DNA of 50,456 nt from SFHK01 sp963618055 (GCA_963618055.1 CAVERI010000010.1:1-50456), one strand, 5' to 3'. Positions 16,121 through 24,976 are shown, counted from the first letter of the stretch. The notes: generated from the sequence alone by a model not told the origin. Numbers and translations are program-made.

Positions 16121-17710
16121 ATGAACTGCAGGAGAACCAGAATGACAGCTCTGCTCATGGTGATGATCATGTTGGTAGGCATGGTCGGCATTGGCGGCAT
16201 AGCGGCGGCAGAGGACAACGAACCGATCACGTTCAAGATCGCGGTGAGTTTGAATCCGCTGTGCAAGGACGAGGATTTCAACAACAAGGCCATCTTCAAG
16301 TATGCGGAGGAGAAGACCAACGTACACATTGAGTGGATTCCGATCGCGGCGGCGGACGCCTCCGACAAAGTCAGCGTCATGCTGACTTCCGACCTTCCGG
16401 ACGCTTTTCTCGGACTGATCGACAGCAATCAGATTGCTAATAACATGGACTCCTTCGCCGACCTTACGAAGGACGATATGCTGAGAACCTATGCGCCCAA
16501 CGTCGTTGCGGACTACGAAAGCGGTCTGAGCAATGGCTTGGACATTGTTACCTGGCCGGATGGCTCGATCCGTTCCCTGATGACCGGTCGTCAGACCAGC
16601 TACGAGAACGACGCCGAAGGTATCATGTTCATCAACAAGACTTGGCTCGATAAGGTGGGAAAGGACGTTCCCGAGACGATTGACGAGTTCTACGATGTTA
16701 TGAAGGCATTCAAGGAGCAGGATCCCAACGGCAACGGAAAAGCCGATGAGATTCCCTTTGAGCCCTCTCAGAGCGACTGGTGCTCCAAGATCATGAACGT
16801 CGCGAACGCGTGGGGCATTGCCGGAACGGATTCCAGCGATTCCAGCGCGTACATGATGATCGAGGACGGCAAGGTTGTCGGAACGGTTGATAATGAAGTC
16901 TTCTTCGATTTCCTTCAGTTCTGCAACAAGATGATTTCGGAGGGCCTGATGGATCAGGAGATGTTCTCTCAGACCTCGGAGCAGTATCACTCGAAGATCA
17001 ATGAAAGCCTTGTTGGCTGCTACTATACCTGGTCTCCCTACGCGGATATGAGCGTAAGTGAAGCGGAAAACTGGGTCGAAGTTCCCGTGCTTCAGGCGTC
17101 TGTAGGCAATGGCTACATGAAGACCGGTTCCCAGAACAAGTTCGCGGCAAGCCGCACCGGTTTCTGCATCACCAGCGCTTGCAAGAACGTTCCGCGTCTG
17201 CTTGAGTGGTGGGATTCCATGGCGGCGAGTGTTGAGCTGAAGTACATCAGCCGCTTCGGTGCTCAGGGCGAAGCATGGGATATTCTGGAGGATGGCACGA
17301 TCATCGAAAAGATTCCGGATATGCTGACGGATGACTATACCATCGAGAACTACAAGTATACCGAAGGCATGGTTGATATGGGTGCGTTTATCCCCAAGGA
17401 TCAGCAGGCAACGGTTCTGAAGGAAAACTCCTTTACCTCTTGGTATCGCATTGACTGCGTTGAAAAGCTGCATGATTACTGCGTGCCGGTAGAACAGCAG
17501 CTCCCCCTCCGCTACGTGGAGCCGGAGAAGATCAGCGAGCGCACCTTCATGGAGACGGAGCTTTTCACGTACATCAGCAATTTCATTGCGAACAGCGTCA
17601 TCAACGGAATTGATGAAGAGGCTTGGAACAATCACCTTGAGCAGCTGAAGGCCTATCAGTACTATGAGTGGCTGCAGTGGTATCAGGATTATCTGGACAA
17701 GGCCTTCTAA
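16121..17710 (+). CDS. Extracellular solute-binding protein (operon B)
   Basis: Substrate-capture protein of importer B, 529 residues. The N-terminus is basic (NCRRTR), followed by a long hydrophobic stretch and a cleavage region ending GIAAAE. No lipobox is seen, so export by a type I signal peptide is likely. Segments such as DPNGNGKADEIPF, a calcium-loop-like DxNxNGxxDE motif common in LplA-type proteins, lie in the first half. The start is the ATG at 16121 with AAGGAGG nine bases upstream rather than the upstream GTG at 16070. It lacks the DUF3502-like tail of the operon A protein, so the two belong to different branches. Confidence 0.91.
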   Translation: MNCRRTRMTALLMVMIMLVGMVGIGGIAAAEDNEPITFKIAVSLNPLCKDEDFNNKAIFKYAEEKTNVHIEWIPIAAADASDKVSVMLTSDLPDAFLGLIDSNQIANNMDSFADLTKDDMLRTYAPNVVADYESGLSNGLDIVTWPDGSIRSLMTGRQTSYENDAEGIMFINKTWLDKVGKDVPETIDEFYDVMKAFKEQDPNGNGKADEIPFEPSQSDWCSKIMNVANAWGIAGTDSSDSSAYMMIEDGKVVGTVDNEVFFDFLQFCNKMISEGLMDQEMFSQTSEQYHSKINESLVGCYYTWSPYADMSVSEAENWVEVPVLQASVGNGYMKTGSQNKFAASRTGFCITSACKNVPRLLEWWDSMAASVELKYISRFGAQGEAWDILEDGTIIEKIPDMLTDDYTIENYKYTEGMVDMGAFIPKDQQATVLKENSFTSWYRIDCVEKLHDYCVPVEQQLPLRYVEPEKISERTFMETELFTYISNFIANSVINGIDEEAWNNHLEQLKAYQYYEWLQWYQDYLDKAF

Positions 17711-17743
17711 GAAAGCCTGAATCCATCCAAAGCTTGAAAGAAT

Positions 17744-17775
17744 CGTTCGCGCTTTCAGGGAAAGCGCGAACGGTT
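17744..17775 (+). terminator. Strong hairpin ending importer operon B
   Basis: Perfect 13-base stem (CGTTCGCGCTTTC at 17744-17756 with its complement at 17760-17772) around a three-base loop, followed by GTTTAAAA. The U-run is short, so termination may be partial. Confidence 0.7.
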
Positions 17776-17848
17776 TAAAATGTATTTAATCTGTTCAAAT
17801 GCCGTTTTAGACATTTCTTTTGCTCTTTACCGCCCCCAAAGCGCGATG

Positions 17849-17857
17849 TGATATAAT
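17849..17857 (+). promoter_or_regulatory. Extended -10 promoter before the propeller-like gene
   Basis: TGATATAAT is a full extended -10 element; no good -35 box is present at the usual distance. Transcription would begin near 17864, giving an 18-base leader and excluding the in-frame TTG at 17858 as start. Confidence 0.65.
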
Positions 17858-17881
17858 TTGAGTGAGGGAGACGATTTTTTC

Positions 17882-19069
17882 ATGAAAATTAAACAGTGCA
17901 CTGGTCTGAAAGGAGAAAAACGCGATTATATCCTATATCGTAAGGCAATTCCACCAGTTGAACACTCGGATTATATTGCCGATGTGCTCTTTGATTCATT
18001 TCGGTATCACAGCGGAGAGGGCGATATGTGGCCTATCACATGGGCGCAAGATGATTACCTCTATTGCGGAGCCGGCGATAACAAGGGCTGCTCGGCAAAT
18101 TTGTGGAGAGTAAAGACGCTGCGTTTTGAACCGTCCATGCTGTCGAATACGGGACACTGGAGTATTGACATGATCAATCCGGATCCTGCTCACATTCAAG
18201 GAGTTGCTTCGGATAGATCCATTGAGGGATTCAAGCCGGCAGGTATTTTGGATATTGGCGGGACGCTCTATTTGAGTATGGAAGCACAGAATTACGGGGA
18301 CAATCCTTTATTTGGACGACAGCATAATCTTTTCGGCTGGATATTGCGGTCGAATGATGGTGGAATCCATTTTGATGTCGAGACGCCAAATCGTGATTTT
18401 TTCACGGGGAAAGTAGCGTCATGCCACTTTTTGCAATACGGGAAGGGATATGACGGCGCACGGGACGAGTATGTGTACGCCTATTTCCCCTACGATATGG
18501 AGGATGGACAAAGCTACTGGGAGAATAATGATGCGCTGCTGTTAGGCAGGGTGCATAGAGATAATATTTTAGACAGAGATAAATGGGAATTTTACGCTTC
18601 GGAGTCGCCGGCGCTTCCCGTATGGTGCGCGCGCAGCGAGGACGCCGTACCTGTCTTTTGCTACCCTAAGATGACCGGAGCAAACCACGTTGTCTACAAT
18701 GCGGGAATTCAGCGATATATTATGGGAAACTATAGCTTTATTGATGAAGAATTGTATCCCAGACCGATTCATCAAATGGGTTATCCCGAATCCAGCATAA
18801 GTCAGCTAACCTTATATGAAGCACCCGAACCGTGGGGTCCATGGAGGTTGTTTTATCGCGACGATGATTGGGGAACCTACGGGGATTATCAGCCCAATTT
18901 TCCAACAAAATGGATGACAGCGGACGGGCATATCATGTATATGGTTTCCGCCGGATCGTGGGACGACTACAACTTTGTGGTTCAAAAAATAGCGCTGAAG
19001 CTTCGCGGTGAAGAAGACTTTCCTAAGGAAGCAAGATTTTTTCGATATCAGCGGAAAAGTGGCTCTTAA
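17882..19069 (+). CDS. Hypothetical protein, DUF4185-like beta-propeller
   Basis: Protein of 395 residues without signal peptide or membrane segment. Early motifs (GEGDMWPITWAQDD, then YCGAGDNKG) look like the first blade of five-bladed propeller families such as DUF4185 and some glycoside hydrolase families 43/117-like proteins. Repeated Trp/Asp-rich strands (FGWILRSNDGG, PEPWGPWRLFYRDDD, PTKWMTADGHIMYMVSAGS) fit a propeller. No catalytic residue can be assigned with confidence. It sits just downstream of the AraC-controlled importer B and has its own promoter, so cytoplasmic handling of the imported sugar is a fair inference. The ATG at 17882 follows GGGAG and the predicted transcript start. 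Confidence 0.6.
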   Translation: MKIKQCTGLKGEKRDYILYRKAIPPVEHSDYIADVLFDSFRYHSGEGDMWPITWAQDDYLYCGAGDNKGCSANLWRVKTLRFEPSMLSNTGHWSIDMINPDPAHIQGVASDRSIEGFKPAGILDIGGTLYLSMEAQNYGDNPLFGRQHNLFGWILRSNDGGIHFDVETPNRDFFTGKVASCHFLQYGKGYDGARDEYVYAYFPYDMEDGQSYWENNDALLLGRVHRDNILDRDKWEFYASESPALPVWCARSEDAVPVFCYPKMTGANHVVYNAGIQRYIMGNYSFIDEELYPRPIHQMGYPESSISQLTLYEAPEPWGPWRLFYRDDDWGTYGDYQPNFPTKWMTADGHIMYMVSAGSWDDYNFVVQKIALKLRGEEDFPKEARFFRYQRKSGS

Positions 19070-19153
19070 ACCATTTCTCGCGGCTTCGGACGCTGAATCA
19101 TCCTGCTGTCGCGAGTCCTTTGTTTGTACTGTAACGCGCGGCGTTCTGTGCAA

Positions 19154-19197
19154 AACGCCCGCCGGGTGCAGAGATTTCTGCGTTTCCGGCGGGCGTT
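19154..19197 (-). terminator. Terminator of the M18 aminopeptidase gene
   Basis: Twelve-base stem AACGCCCGCCGG/CCGGCGGGCGTT with an inner small hairpin in the loop. Read on the minus strand the stem is followed by TTTTGC. It also sits between convergent genes and may act weakly on the plus strand. Confidence 0.7.
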
Positions 19198-19210
19198 GGT
19201 GTATGGGTTT

Positions 19211-20593
19211 TTACGCGTTCAGGACGAACGCCTTATAGCCCTTATAGGCTTCGTACAGGTCGGCCTTGGAGATGATCTCCCACGGCGCGTGCATGCTGAG
19301 CACGGCCACGCCGGAATCGACCACGTTCATGCCGTAGAGCGCGCAGATATAGGCGATTGTACCGCCGCCGCCCTGATTGACCTTGCCGAGCTCGGCCGTC
19401 TGGAAGAACACGCCGCCCTCATCCATCACGCGGCGCACGTCCGCCAGATATTCGGCGTTTGCGTCATTGGAGCCAGACTTTCCGCGCGAGCCGGTGTACT
19501 TGTTGAAGCACACGCCGCGGCCCAGATACGCGCTGTTCTTCTTGTCAAACGCGGACGCGAAGTTGGGGTCATAGCCTGCAGACACGTCGCAGGACAGCAT
19601 GCGGCTGTTGGTCAGCGCACGGCGCAGGCGCAGGTCGCCTTCCTCGCCGTGAAGCGCCATCATCTCGGCAATCGCGTTTTCAAAGAAGCGGGCGCGCATG
19701 CCGGTCGCGCCGACGGAACCGATCTCCTCCTTATCGGTGAGGATGCAGCACACGGTTTTTTTCGGCACGACATCGATATCGAACATCGCTTCCACCTGCG
19801 CGTAGGCGCACACGCGATCGTCATGGCCATAGGCCAGAATCATGGAGCGGTCGAAGCCCAGATCGCGCGCCTTTCCGGCGGGCACGACCTCGATTTCAGC
19901 GGAGAGGAAATCCTCCTCCTCGATGCCGTATTTCTCCGAAATCAGCTTCATCGCGTTGCGCTTGACGGGCTCCTTGTCCTCGCCGTTCAGCGGCGCGCCG
20001 CCGATGATCACGTCCAGCTGCTCGCCCTCGATCACATCGTTGGCCGGCTTGCCCATGCGCTCGTGGCTCAGGTGAATCAGAAGATCGCTGATGCAGAACA
20101 CGGGGTCGTTCTCATCCTCGCCCACGGAGATGGTCACGACGGTTCCATCCTTCTTCGCGACGACGCCGTGCAGCGCCAGCGGGATGGTGACCCACTGATA
20201 GTTCTTGATGCCGCCGTAATAATGCGTGTCCAGATACGCAAGATCACCATCCTCATACAGCGGGTTCTGCTTCACGTCCATGCGCGGGGAATCGATGTGC
20301 GCGCCCAGAATGTTGATGCCCTTCTCCATAGGCGCATTTCCGATGATGAAGAGCATGATGCTCTTGCCCATCCAGTCGGAATATACCTTGTCGCCGGCCT
20401 TCAGCGCTTCGCCGCGGGCGATTTTGTCCTCCAGATTCGTGTAGCCCTTCGCCTCGGCCAGCTTCACGACCTCGGTCACGCATTCGCGCTCGGTCTTGCC
20501 GTTGTCAAGAAACGCGCGATAGCGCGCGCTTACCTGCTCCAGATGGGCGCGCTCCGCGTCCGTATACGATTTCCATGCAACTTTCCGTTCCAT
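19211..20593 (-). CDS. M18 family aminopeptidase
   Basis: Zinc-dependent cytoplasmic aminopeptidase removing N-terminal, often acidic or hydrophobic, residues from peptides. The 460-residue protein is of standard length. Metal-binding and catalytic motifs are complete: GAHIDSPR (His99, Asp101), the YGHDDRV block, TDKEEIGS with the catalytic and metal Glu residues, SCDVSAGYDPN, and LSMHAPWE near the end. ATG at 20593 has GGAGG eight bases upstream; the frame extends further to 20638 without a ribosome site. It stands as a single gene with its own promoter and terminator, and is probably peptide-turnover housekeeping. Confidence 0.95.
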   Translation of the reverse strand: MERKVAWKSYTDAERAHLEQVSARYRAFLDNGKTERECVTEVVKLAEAKGYTNLEDKIARGEALKAGDKVYSDWMGKSIMLFIIGNAPMEKGINILGAHIDSPRMDVKQNPLYEDGDLAYLDTHYYGGIKNYQWVTIPLALHGVVAKKDGTVVTISVGEDENDPVFCISDLLIHLSHERMGKPANDVIEGEQLDVIIGGAPLNGEDKEPVKRNAMKLISEKYGIEEEDFLSAEIEVVPAGKARDLGFDRSMILAYGHDDRVCAYAQVEAMFDIDVVPKKTVCCILTDKEEIGSVGATGMRARFFENAIAEMMALHGEEGDLRLRRALTNSRMLSCDVSAGYDPNFASAFDKKNSAYLGRGVCFNKYTGSRGKSGSNDANAEYLADVRRVMDEGGVFFQTAELGKVNQGGGGTIAYICALYGMNVVDSGVAVLSMHAPWEIISKADLYEAYKGYKAFVLNA

Positions 20594-20628
20594 TTTTTCT
20601 GCCTCCGTTTCGATTCCGTTTGTCCCCC

Positions 20629-20657
20629 ATGATACCACATGCCGGCCGCGCCTGAAA
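20629..20657 (-). promoter_or_regulatory. Promoter of the M18 aminopeptidase gene
   Basis: Minus strand TATCAT (20634-20629) with TGG directly upstream (extended -10) and a weak TTTCAG -35 at 17 bases. Confidence 0.5.
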
Positions 20658-20676
20658 CAGCCGTCCGGTAAAATTT

Positions 20677-20840
20677 AGGGCAACGCCGCACAAATGAGGC
20701 GGTCGGCCGGCGAATGGATTTTTCGTCAGATGCAAATGCAAATTTCGAAGGTTTACTGGAGGTAAATTGAGAAATTCGCATGCCGCAGATGGCGGAAAAG
20801 ACATCGCCTGACGCGCCGCCGAATTGTGCAGCGGTGCCTT
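20677..20840. mobile_element. Putative MITE-like element with terminal inverted repeats
   Basis: About 164 bases without a gene. The ends are imperfect inverted repeats: GGCAACGCCGCACAA on the left and, on the opposite strand at the right end, GGCACCGCTGCACAA. The interior also folds back: GCAAATTTCGAAGGTTTACT pairs imperfectly with the segment ending AAATTGAGAAATTCGC. The right end reaches the TAA stop codon of the SGNH hydrolase gene, so insertion may have trimmed or supplied its last codons. No transposase is present; mobility would need one in trans. Confidence 0.5.
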
Positions 20841-21657
20841 ACGCCTTTCCCGCCCGGTTTCGCAGCCCCGTGCCGATGAAGCCAGCCTGCGAGAAATCCT
20901 CCATGCTGTGGCGGATGATGTAGTCGATGTATCCGATTACCAGCTTCGCCGTCAAAAGATACCCGGCAGCGTTCATATGCCCGCCAAGGAAGAAATTCTC
21001 GTGGAACGCCCGGTCATACACCGGCGCGTGCGCGCGAAGATCGAGCACGTAGGCGTTTTCGAAGCGCGCCGCCATGGCATGCATCAGCCTTGCGTGCTCG
21101 TCGGACAGGCGAACGCGCTCGGGCTCGTCCGAATCGCGCGGGATCGTCATCAGGAAGAATTTCGCATCCGGGCGAATCTGCTTCAGGCGGCTGATCAGCT
21201 GGCCATAGTACCCGGCGAACGTGCGCTCGTTGCGCGTCCAATCCTCGTGCACATCGTCCATCGTGCCCACGTCCATCTTGCAGCCGAACAGGTCGTTCAG
21301 GCCCAGCGCGACGATATACGCGTTGCAGGCAAGCTCCGGGTTCCAGAAATCGTTCTGAGACGCGAAGGTTTCGCAGTATTCGCGCGCCGTCATGCCGCCG
21401 CGCGAGAAATTGCGCACCGTCACGCCCGCCATTCGCGCCAGATACTGTCCCCACGAATAGTCAAAATAATCGTGATAGCCCTTTCCGCCCTCCAGATTCG
21501 TGCTTTCAAATTCGCCGGAGGACAGGCTGTCGCCCACGCAGCCAATCGTGCGCAGAACGCCCACCATGCCTCCGTCCTCGGGAATGAACTCAAGCGGCTT
21601 TTCATTTTTCAGAAATTCCGGGCTGAACCGGCGCATCAGGTCTTCCGCAGCGATCAT
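20839..21657 (-). CDS. SGNH/GDSL-type hydrolase
   Basis: Probable cytoplasmic esterase or lipase-like enzyme, 272 residues, no signal peptide. Block I is GCVGDSLSSGE with nucleophile Ser44; block II is the Gly in NFSRGG near 83-88; block III is GLND with Asn121; and the catalytic His227 lies in GGHMNAAGY. The Asp usually three residues before that His is missing (Leu224), so catalysis would rely on a Ser-His pair or another acid. The start ATG is preceded by GGGAGG at a good distance. It is the last gene of the minus-strand cluster, separated from GtrA by 104 bases, and its stop codon touches the MITE-like repeat. Confidence 0.85.
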   Translation of the reverse strand: MIAAEDLMRRFSPEFLKNEKPLEFIPEDGGMVGVLRTIGCVGDSLSSGEFESTNLEGGKGYHDYFDYSWGQYLARMAGVTVRNFSRGGMTAREYCETFASQNDFWNPELACNAYIVALGLNDLFGCKMDVGTMDDVHEDWTRNERTFAGYYGQLISRLKQIRPDAKFFLMTIPRDSDEPERVRLSDEHARLMHAMAARFENAYVLDLRAHAPVYDRAFHENFFLGGHMNAAGYLLTAKLVIGYIDYIIRHSMEDFSQAGFIGTGLRNRAGKA

Positions 21658-21727
21658 AGATTCTTCCTCCCATTTTATCCGTGTTCAACAAAAACGCCTA
21701 TCGCAATAAACAAGGACGGCGCATTCA

Positions 21728-21755
21728 GAACAGACCAAAGTCTGTTTTGAACAAG
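21728..21755. terminator. Small hairpin after the GtrA gene
   Basis: ACAGAC and GTCTGT form a short stem with a four-base loop, T-rich on the plus strand side and weakly so on the minus strand. It could partly separate the GtrA gene from the SGNH hydrolase gene. Confidence 0.35.
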
Positions 21756-21761
21756 GCTGAT

Positions 21762-22190
21762 TCAGTCCTTTTTCCGCGCGCGCCGCCGGATGCGGCGATT
21801 GATCCAATCCCGCAGGAAATAGGTGACGACGAGGTTGAGCAGCATCGAAAGCAGCTTGCTCAGCAGATATTGCATGCCCTCCCCCAGCGCGTCCAGCAGC
21901 TTATGATAGAGCAGGTACACCGCCACATCCTGCAGCACCAATCCCAGACAAAACGTCGCCGCGTAGGCCGCCGCGCTCACGACAGTGTGCTTCATGCGAA
22001 ACGCATAGCGCGTCGTCAGATGGTAATGCACAAAGCCGCCCAGAATCAGGCTCACGGTGTTGGCCACGACAATCCGCTCCGGCAGCAGCTTCAGAATCAG
22101 CCAGCCGATCAGCATTTCGCCGGCCGTCGTCACAAGACTGCACAGAACATACACGATCAGTTGGCGGTTGCGCTTCAGAAATTCCCGCAC
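21762..22190 (-). CDS. GtrA-like membrane protein
   Basis: Small membrane protein of 142 residues with four predicted helices (about 11-33, 38-58, 72-92, 98-124) and a very basic C-terminus (RRIRRRARKK). The pattern matches the GtrA family, often involved in moving lipid-linked sugars across the membrane in cell-surface polysaccharide synthesis. It starts with GTG one base after the proC stop, so translation is coupled to proC. No glycosyltransferase is adjacent, so its partner is unknown. Confidence 0.85.
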   Translation of the reverse strand: MREFLKRNRQLIVYVLCSLVTTAGEMLIGWLILKLLPERIVVANTVSLILGGFVHYHLTTRYAFRMKHTVVSAAAYAATFCLGLVLQDVAVYLLYHKLLDALGEGMQYLLSKLLSMLLNLVVTYFLRDWINRRIRRRARKKD

Positions 22191-22191
22191 G

Positions 22192-22980
22192 TTATCGCCC
22201 CACGTTCATCACGGCGTCCACCGCGTCCATAAACGCCGCGCGCATGCCCGCCTTTTCCAGCGCCTGCACGCCGCGAATCGTCGTGCCGCCGGGCGAGCAG
22301 ACCGCGTCCTTCAGCTGCCCGGGATGCACGCCCGTTTTCAGCTGCAGAGTCGCCGCGCCCACTGTCATCTGCGAAGCCAGCTCATACGCCAGCGCGCGCG
22401 GAACGCCGTGCTTCACCGCCGCGTCGGCCAGCGCCTCCAGCATCATTGCCACAAACGCCGGGCCGCAGCCCGCGACCGCCGCGCCCACGGCCATCAGGTT
22501 CGAGGGAACCTCCAGCACCCGCCCCATCCTCTCAAAGCGCCGCCGAACATCCGCGTACTCCGCATCAGGCAGCGAATGCGCCTTTTCAAACAGGAACGTG
22601 CCTGCGCCGACCTCGCACGGCGTGTTGGGCATGATGTACAGAAAGCGCGCGCCGGGCGCAAGCAGCGTTTGCGTCCGCGCGAAATCATATCCAGAGACGA
22701 CGGACAGCACCGTCTTCCCGATAAGCCCCTCGCGGTACTCGGAAAGCAGCGCCTCGATATGCTTCGGCTTCACGGCAAGCAGCACCGCGTCACACTCGTT
22801 CAGCAGCTCGTCCACCGTTTCACATACATGAAAGCCCTTTTTTCGCGCGAACGCGTTCAGGATTTCGGGATGATGGCCGCACGCGTACACATGATCGGCC
22901 GCCATGCCATCAAAGTCGATCAGCCCGCGAATCAGCGCTGAACCCATATTGCCCGCGCCGATGAAACCCAGCCTGTTCAT
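22192..22980 (-). CDS. proC: Pyrroline-5-carboxylate reductase
   Basis: Last step of proline synthesis: NAD(P)H-dependent reduction of 1-pyrroline-5-carboxylate. 262 residues, normal length. The Rossmann motif GFIGAGNMGSALI is at 5-17; AVKPKH and MPNTPCEVGAG are in place, and the C-terminal signature region (QLKDAVCSPGGTTIRGVQALE) is complete. The ATG overlaps the stop of the DUF2974 gene (ATGA). No other proline gene is near, so the operon link appears to be loose housekeeping. Confidence 0.96.
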   Translation of the reverse strand: MNRLGFIGAGNMGSALIRGLIDFDGMAADHVYACGHHPEILNAFARKKGFHVCETVDELLNECDAVLLAVKPKHIEALLSEYREGLIGKTVLSVVSGYDFARTQTLLAPGARFLYIMPNTPCEVGAGTFLFEKAHSLPDAEYADVRRRFERMGRVLEVPSNLMAVGAAVAGCGPAFVAMMLEALADAAVKHGVPRALAYELASQMTVGAATLQLKTGVHPGQLKDAVCSPGGTTIRGVQALEKAGMRAAFMDAVDAVMNVGR

Positions 22981-24134
22981 TCGTCCTTATCCTCCCGATG
23001 CTTTTCGATCCACGCGCTTATATCCGCCTTTTTCTCGCGCAGCGCGTTCACAAGCGTGCGCGCGTTGTCCAGCTGCTCGCGCGCCAGCTGCCCATATTGT
23101 ACGGAAGCCACGCGCACGAACTGCGTCGCCAGCTCGGACAGCATGCGCTTTTCCTCAGGATCCAGATTCTTCGTCGCCGCGATAATCGACGGCAGGCTGC
23201 TTCTGAACTCGCTGACCAGCTGCCCGATGGAGCGCACCTCGCTCGCGCTGAGCACCTCGTACACCGTGTCGGTGAACCGGCGGCGCTTCTCCGCGTCCAT
23301 GTGGTTCAGCCACTGGCGAATCGACTCGTTCATGCAGTCGCTTGAAGCCGTCGTGTGCTGAAGATACACAAAATCCCCGCCGTTCAGCTGCCACGAATAG
23401 GGATTGTGCTGCCACAGCCCGTGCGCGTCGCTGTCCACAATGCGGTAATCGTCCCCGTGCTCCAGCAGCATGCCGATGATGCTGGACTTGGGAATAAATG
23501 TCTGAAGCTTGTTTTCAATGCGCCGGTAGCCCGCGGATTCCAGCGTCGCAAGGTCGTGCCCCGGGCCGTCGTTGTTAAACACGTTCAGGATGCGCTCCTG
23601 CACATCCTCCCCGGCAAATGCCGCGGCATATACCGCCAGATTTCCGCCCTTGGAATGCCCGCCGACCCGCAGCGGACACGCCAGCACATCCGCCACCTGC
23701 TTCAGATAGCGAACGGCTTCCAGCTGCGCGGGCACCGGCGTGGCGAAGGCCAGATTGAAGTCCTCCTTCCAGCCGACCAGCGTCGAGTCGGTTCCCCGGA
23801 AGGAAACATACGCCGTGCCGTCCGGCAAAAGCAGCGTGACGGCGGCAAACTGCAGCGTCTGCACGGGATCAAAATGATCCACGAAATGATAGGCCACAGC
23901 GTCCCCATACCGCGCGGAAGCGGACAGGCGATTCAGAAGCTCGTCGTCCGGCTGCTTCACGCCGCCCGACAGCTGCGGGCGAATCGCGTTCAGCTTCCCC
24001 GGCATCTGCGCCGCGGCGCCGGTAAAGTCGCAATATGAAAGCTCCGCGAAAATCAGGTTGTCCACCGCGCCGAACGGAAGCTCCGCCATGGACGTTTCTC
24101 CGTAGTTCGCGATGTAATCAAGCATGTTGGCCAA
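22977..24134 (-). CDS. DUF2974 (Mbeg1-like) lipase-fold protein
   Basis: 385-residue protein with a lipase-like alpha/beta fold. YVSFRGTD at about 109-116 and the nucleophile elbow GGHSKGGNLA with Ser161 are the hallmarks of DUF2974. A long charged helical tail follows from about residue 290. No signal peptide. The function of the family is not established; lipase or esterase activity is plausible. The frame opens at TTG 24134, with a GGAAG five bases upstream; ATG at 24125 is a possible alternative start. Ends in an ATGA overlap with proC. Confidence 0.82.
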   Translation of the reverse strand: MANMLDYIANYGETSMAELPFGAVDNLIFAELSYCDFTGAAAQMPGKLNAIRPQLSGGVKQPDDELLNRLSASARYGDAVAYHFVDHFDPVQTLQFAAVTLLLPDGTAYVSFRGTDSTLVGWKEDFNLAFATPVPAQLEAVRYLKQVADVLACPLRVGGHSKGGNLAVYAAAFAGEDVQERILNVFNNDGPGHDLATLESAGYRRIENKLQTFIPKSSIIGMLLEHGDDYRIVDSDAHGLWQHNPYSWQLNGGDFVYLQHTTASSDCMNESIRQWLNHMDAEKRRRFTDTVYEVLSASEVRSIGQLVSEFRSSLPSIIAATKNLDPEEKRMLSELATQFVRVASVQYGQLAREQLDNARTLVNALREKKADISAWIEKHREDKDE

Positions 24135-24151
24135 AGCGTCTTCCGTCCTTT

Positions 24152-24955
24152 CTATTCAAGCGCGCTGTGCAGAATCCGCGGGAACAGCGCCTTTCTGACG
24201 AATCTCCGATATCGATCCTCTTCCTCCGTGCGCCCGCTGACCAGCGACTTGTCGCAGACGGTGTTGTCGGACACGCTGAACAGCGCCGCGCAGGACACGC
24301 CGGCCACGCGCGCGGCGGCGAACGCCGCGGCGGTTTCCATCTCGATGGTGTTGACCCCCATCGCCAGAATCTCGTCGATGTGGGCGTACTGCGGGAAGAT
24401 GCAGTCGATGCTGAAATTCCGCCCAACGTGGCAGCGCACGCCGTTTTCCACGCACACCCTCCGCGCCGCGCGCAAAAGCGTTTCAAACAGCGCCGCGTCC
24501 GGCCGGGCGCGCGTGCCGAAGCAATCCTTCGTCAGCGAATCCGCCAGATACCGGCTCGCGCCGTCCCCGCAAATGCTGTACTCCGGAACCACCACGTCCC
24601 CGATGCCGATTTCCGGCGTCAGCGAGCCGACGGAGCCGATGAAGATCAGCCTTTTGCACGCCGTCAGCCCCAGCGCGAGCACCACGTCCATCAGCACGGG
24701 CGCGCCGATACCGGTTCGGATATACGTGCAGCCGCCTGAGGGAAATTCAATGTCCCACACGCGAAGCGCCGAAGAATCCGATTCGCTCAGGTAGCGCGCG
24801 CATCCCAGCTCCGGCATGGACGCTGGCAGCCACCACGGCGCGAGAATCACGTTTTCGCGAATCGCTTCCCGTCCCACGCCCAGCATATGCCGGCAGATGT
24901 CCGCCTCGGCGGAACCAAACCGGCGCATGCCGTCGATCAGCCTCTGATAGTCCAT
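24152..24955 (-). CDS. Nucleoside phosphorylase family protein
   Basis: 267-residue member of the PNP/UDP phosphorylase superfamily, which splits nucleosides with phosphate to free base and pentose-1-phosphate. Visible motifs are TGIGAP at about 81-86, FIGSVGSL at about 105-112 and the nucleoside-ribose site EMETAAAFAAA near 206-216. The superfamily also contains nucleosidases and AMP nucleosidases, and the substrate cannot be fixed. The ATG at 24955 has AAAGGG six bases upstream; the frame also opens at TTG 24970. It lies 21 bases after the aminotransferase in the same cluster. Confidence 0.85.
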   Translation of the reverse strand: MDYQRLIDGMRRFGSAEADICRHMLGVGREAIRENVILAPWWLPASMPELGCARYLSESDSSALRVWDIEFPSGGCTYIRTGIGAPVLMDVVLALGLTACKRLIFIGSVGSLTPEIGIGDVVVPEYSICGDGASRYLADSLTKDCFGTRARPDAALFETLLRAARRVCVENGVRCHVGRNFSIDCIFPQYAHIDEILAMGVNTIEMETAAAFAAARVAGVSCAALFSVSDNTVCDKSLVSGRTEEEDRYRRFVRKALFPRILHSALE

Positions 24956-24976
24956 GCCTTGCCCTTTCAAGCGCCG

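Noticed and set aside
20505..20804. Open frames across the MITE-like region
   Set aside because: Composition and lack of start signals suggest chance frames inside the repeat element.
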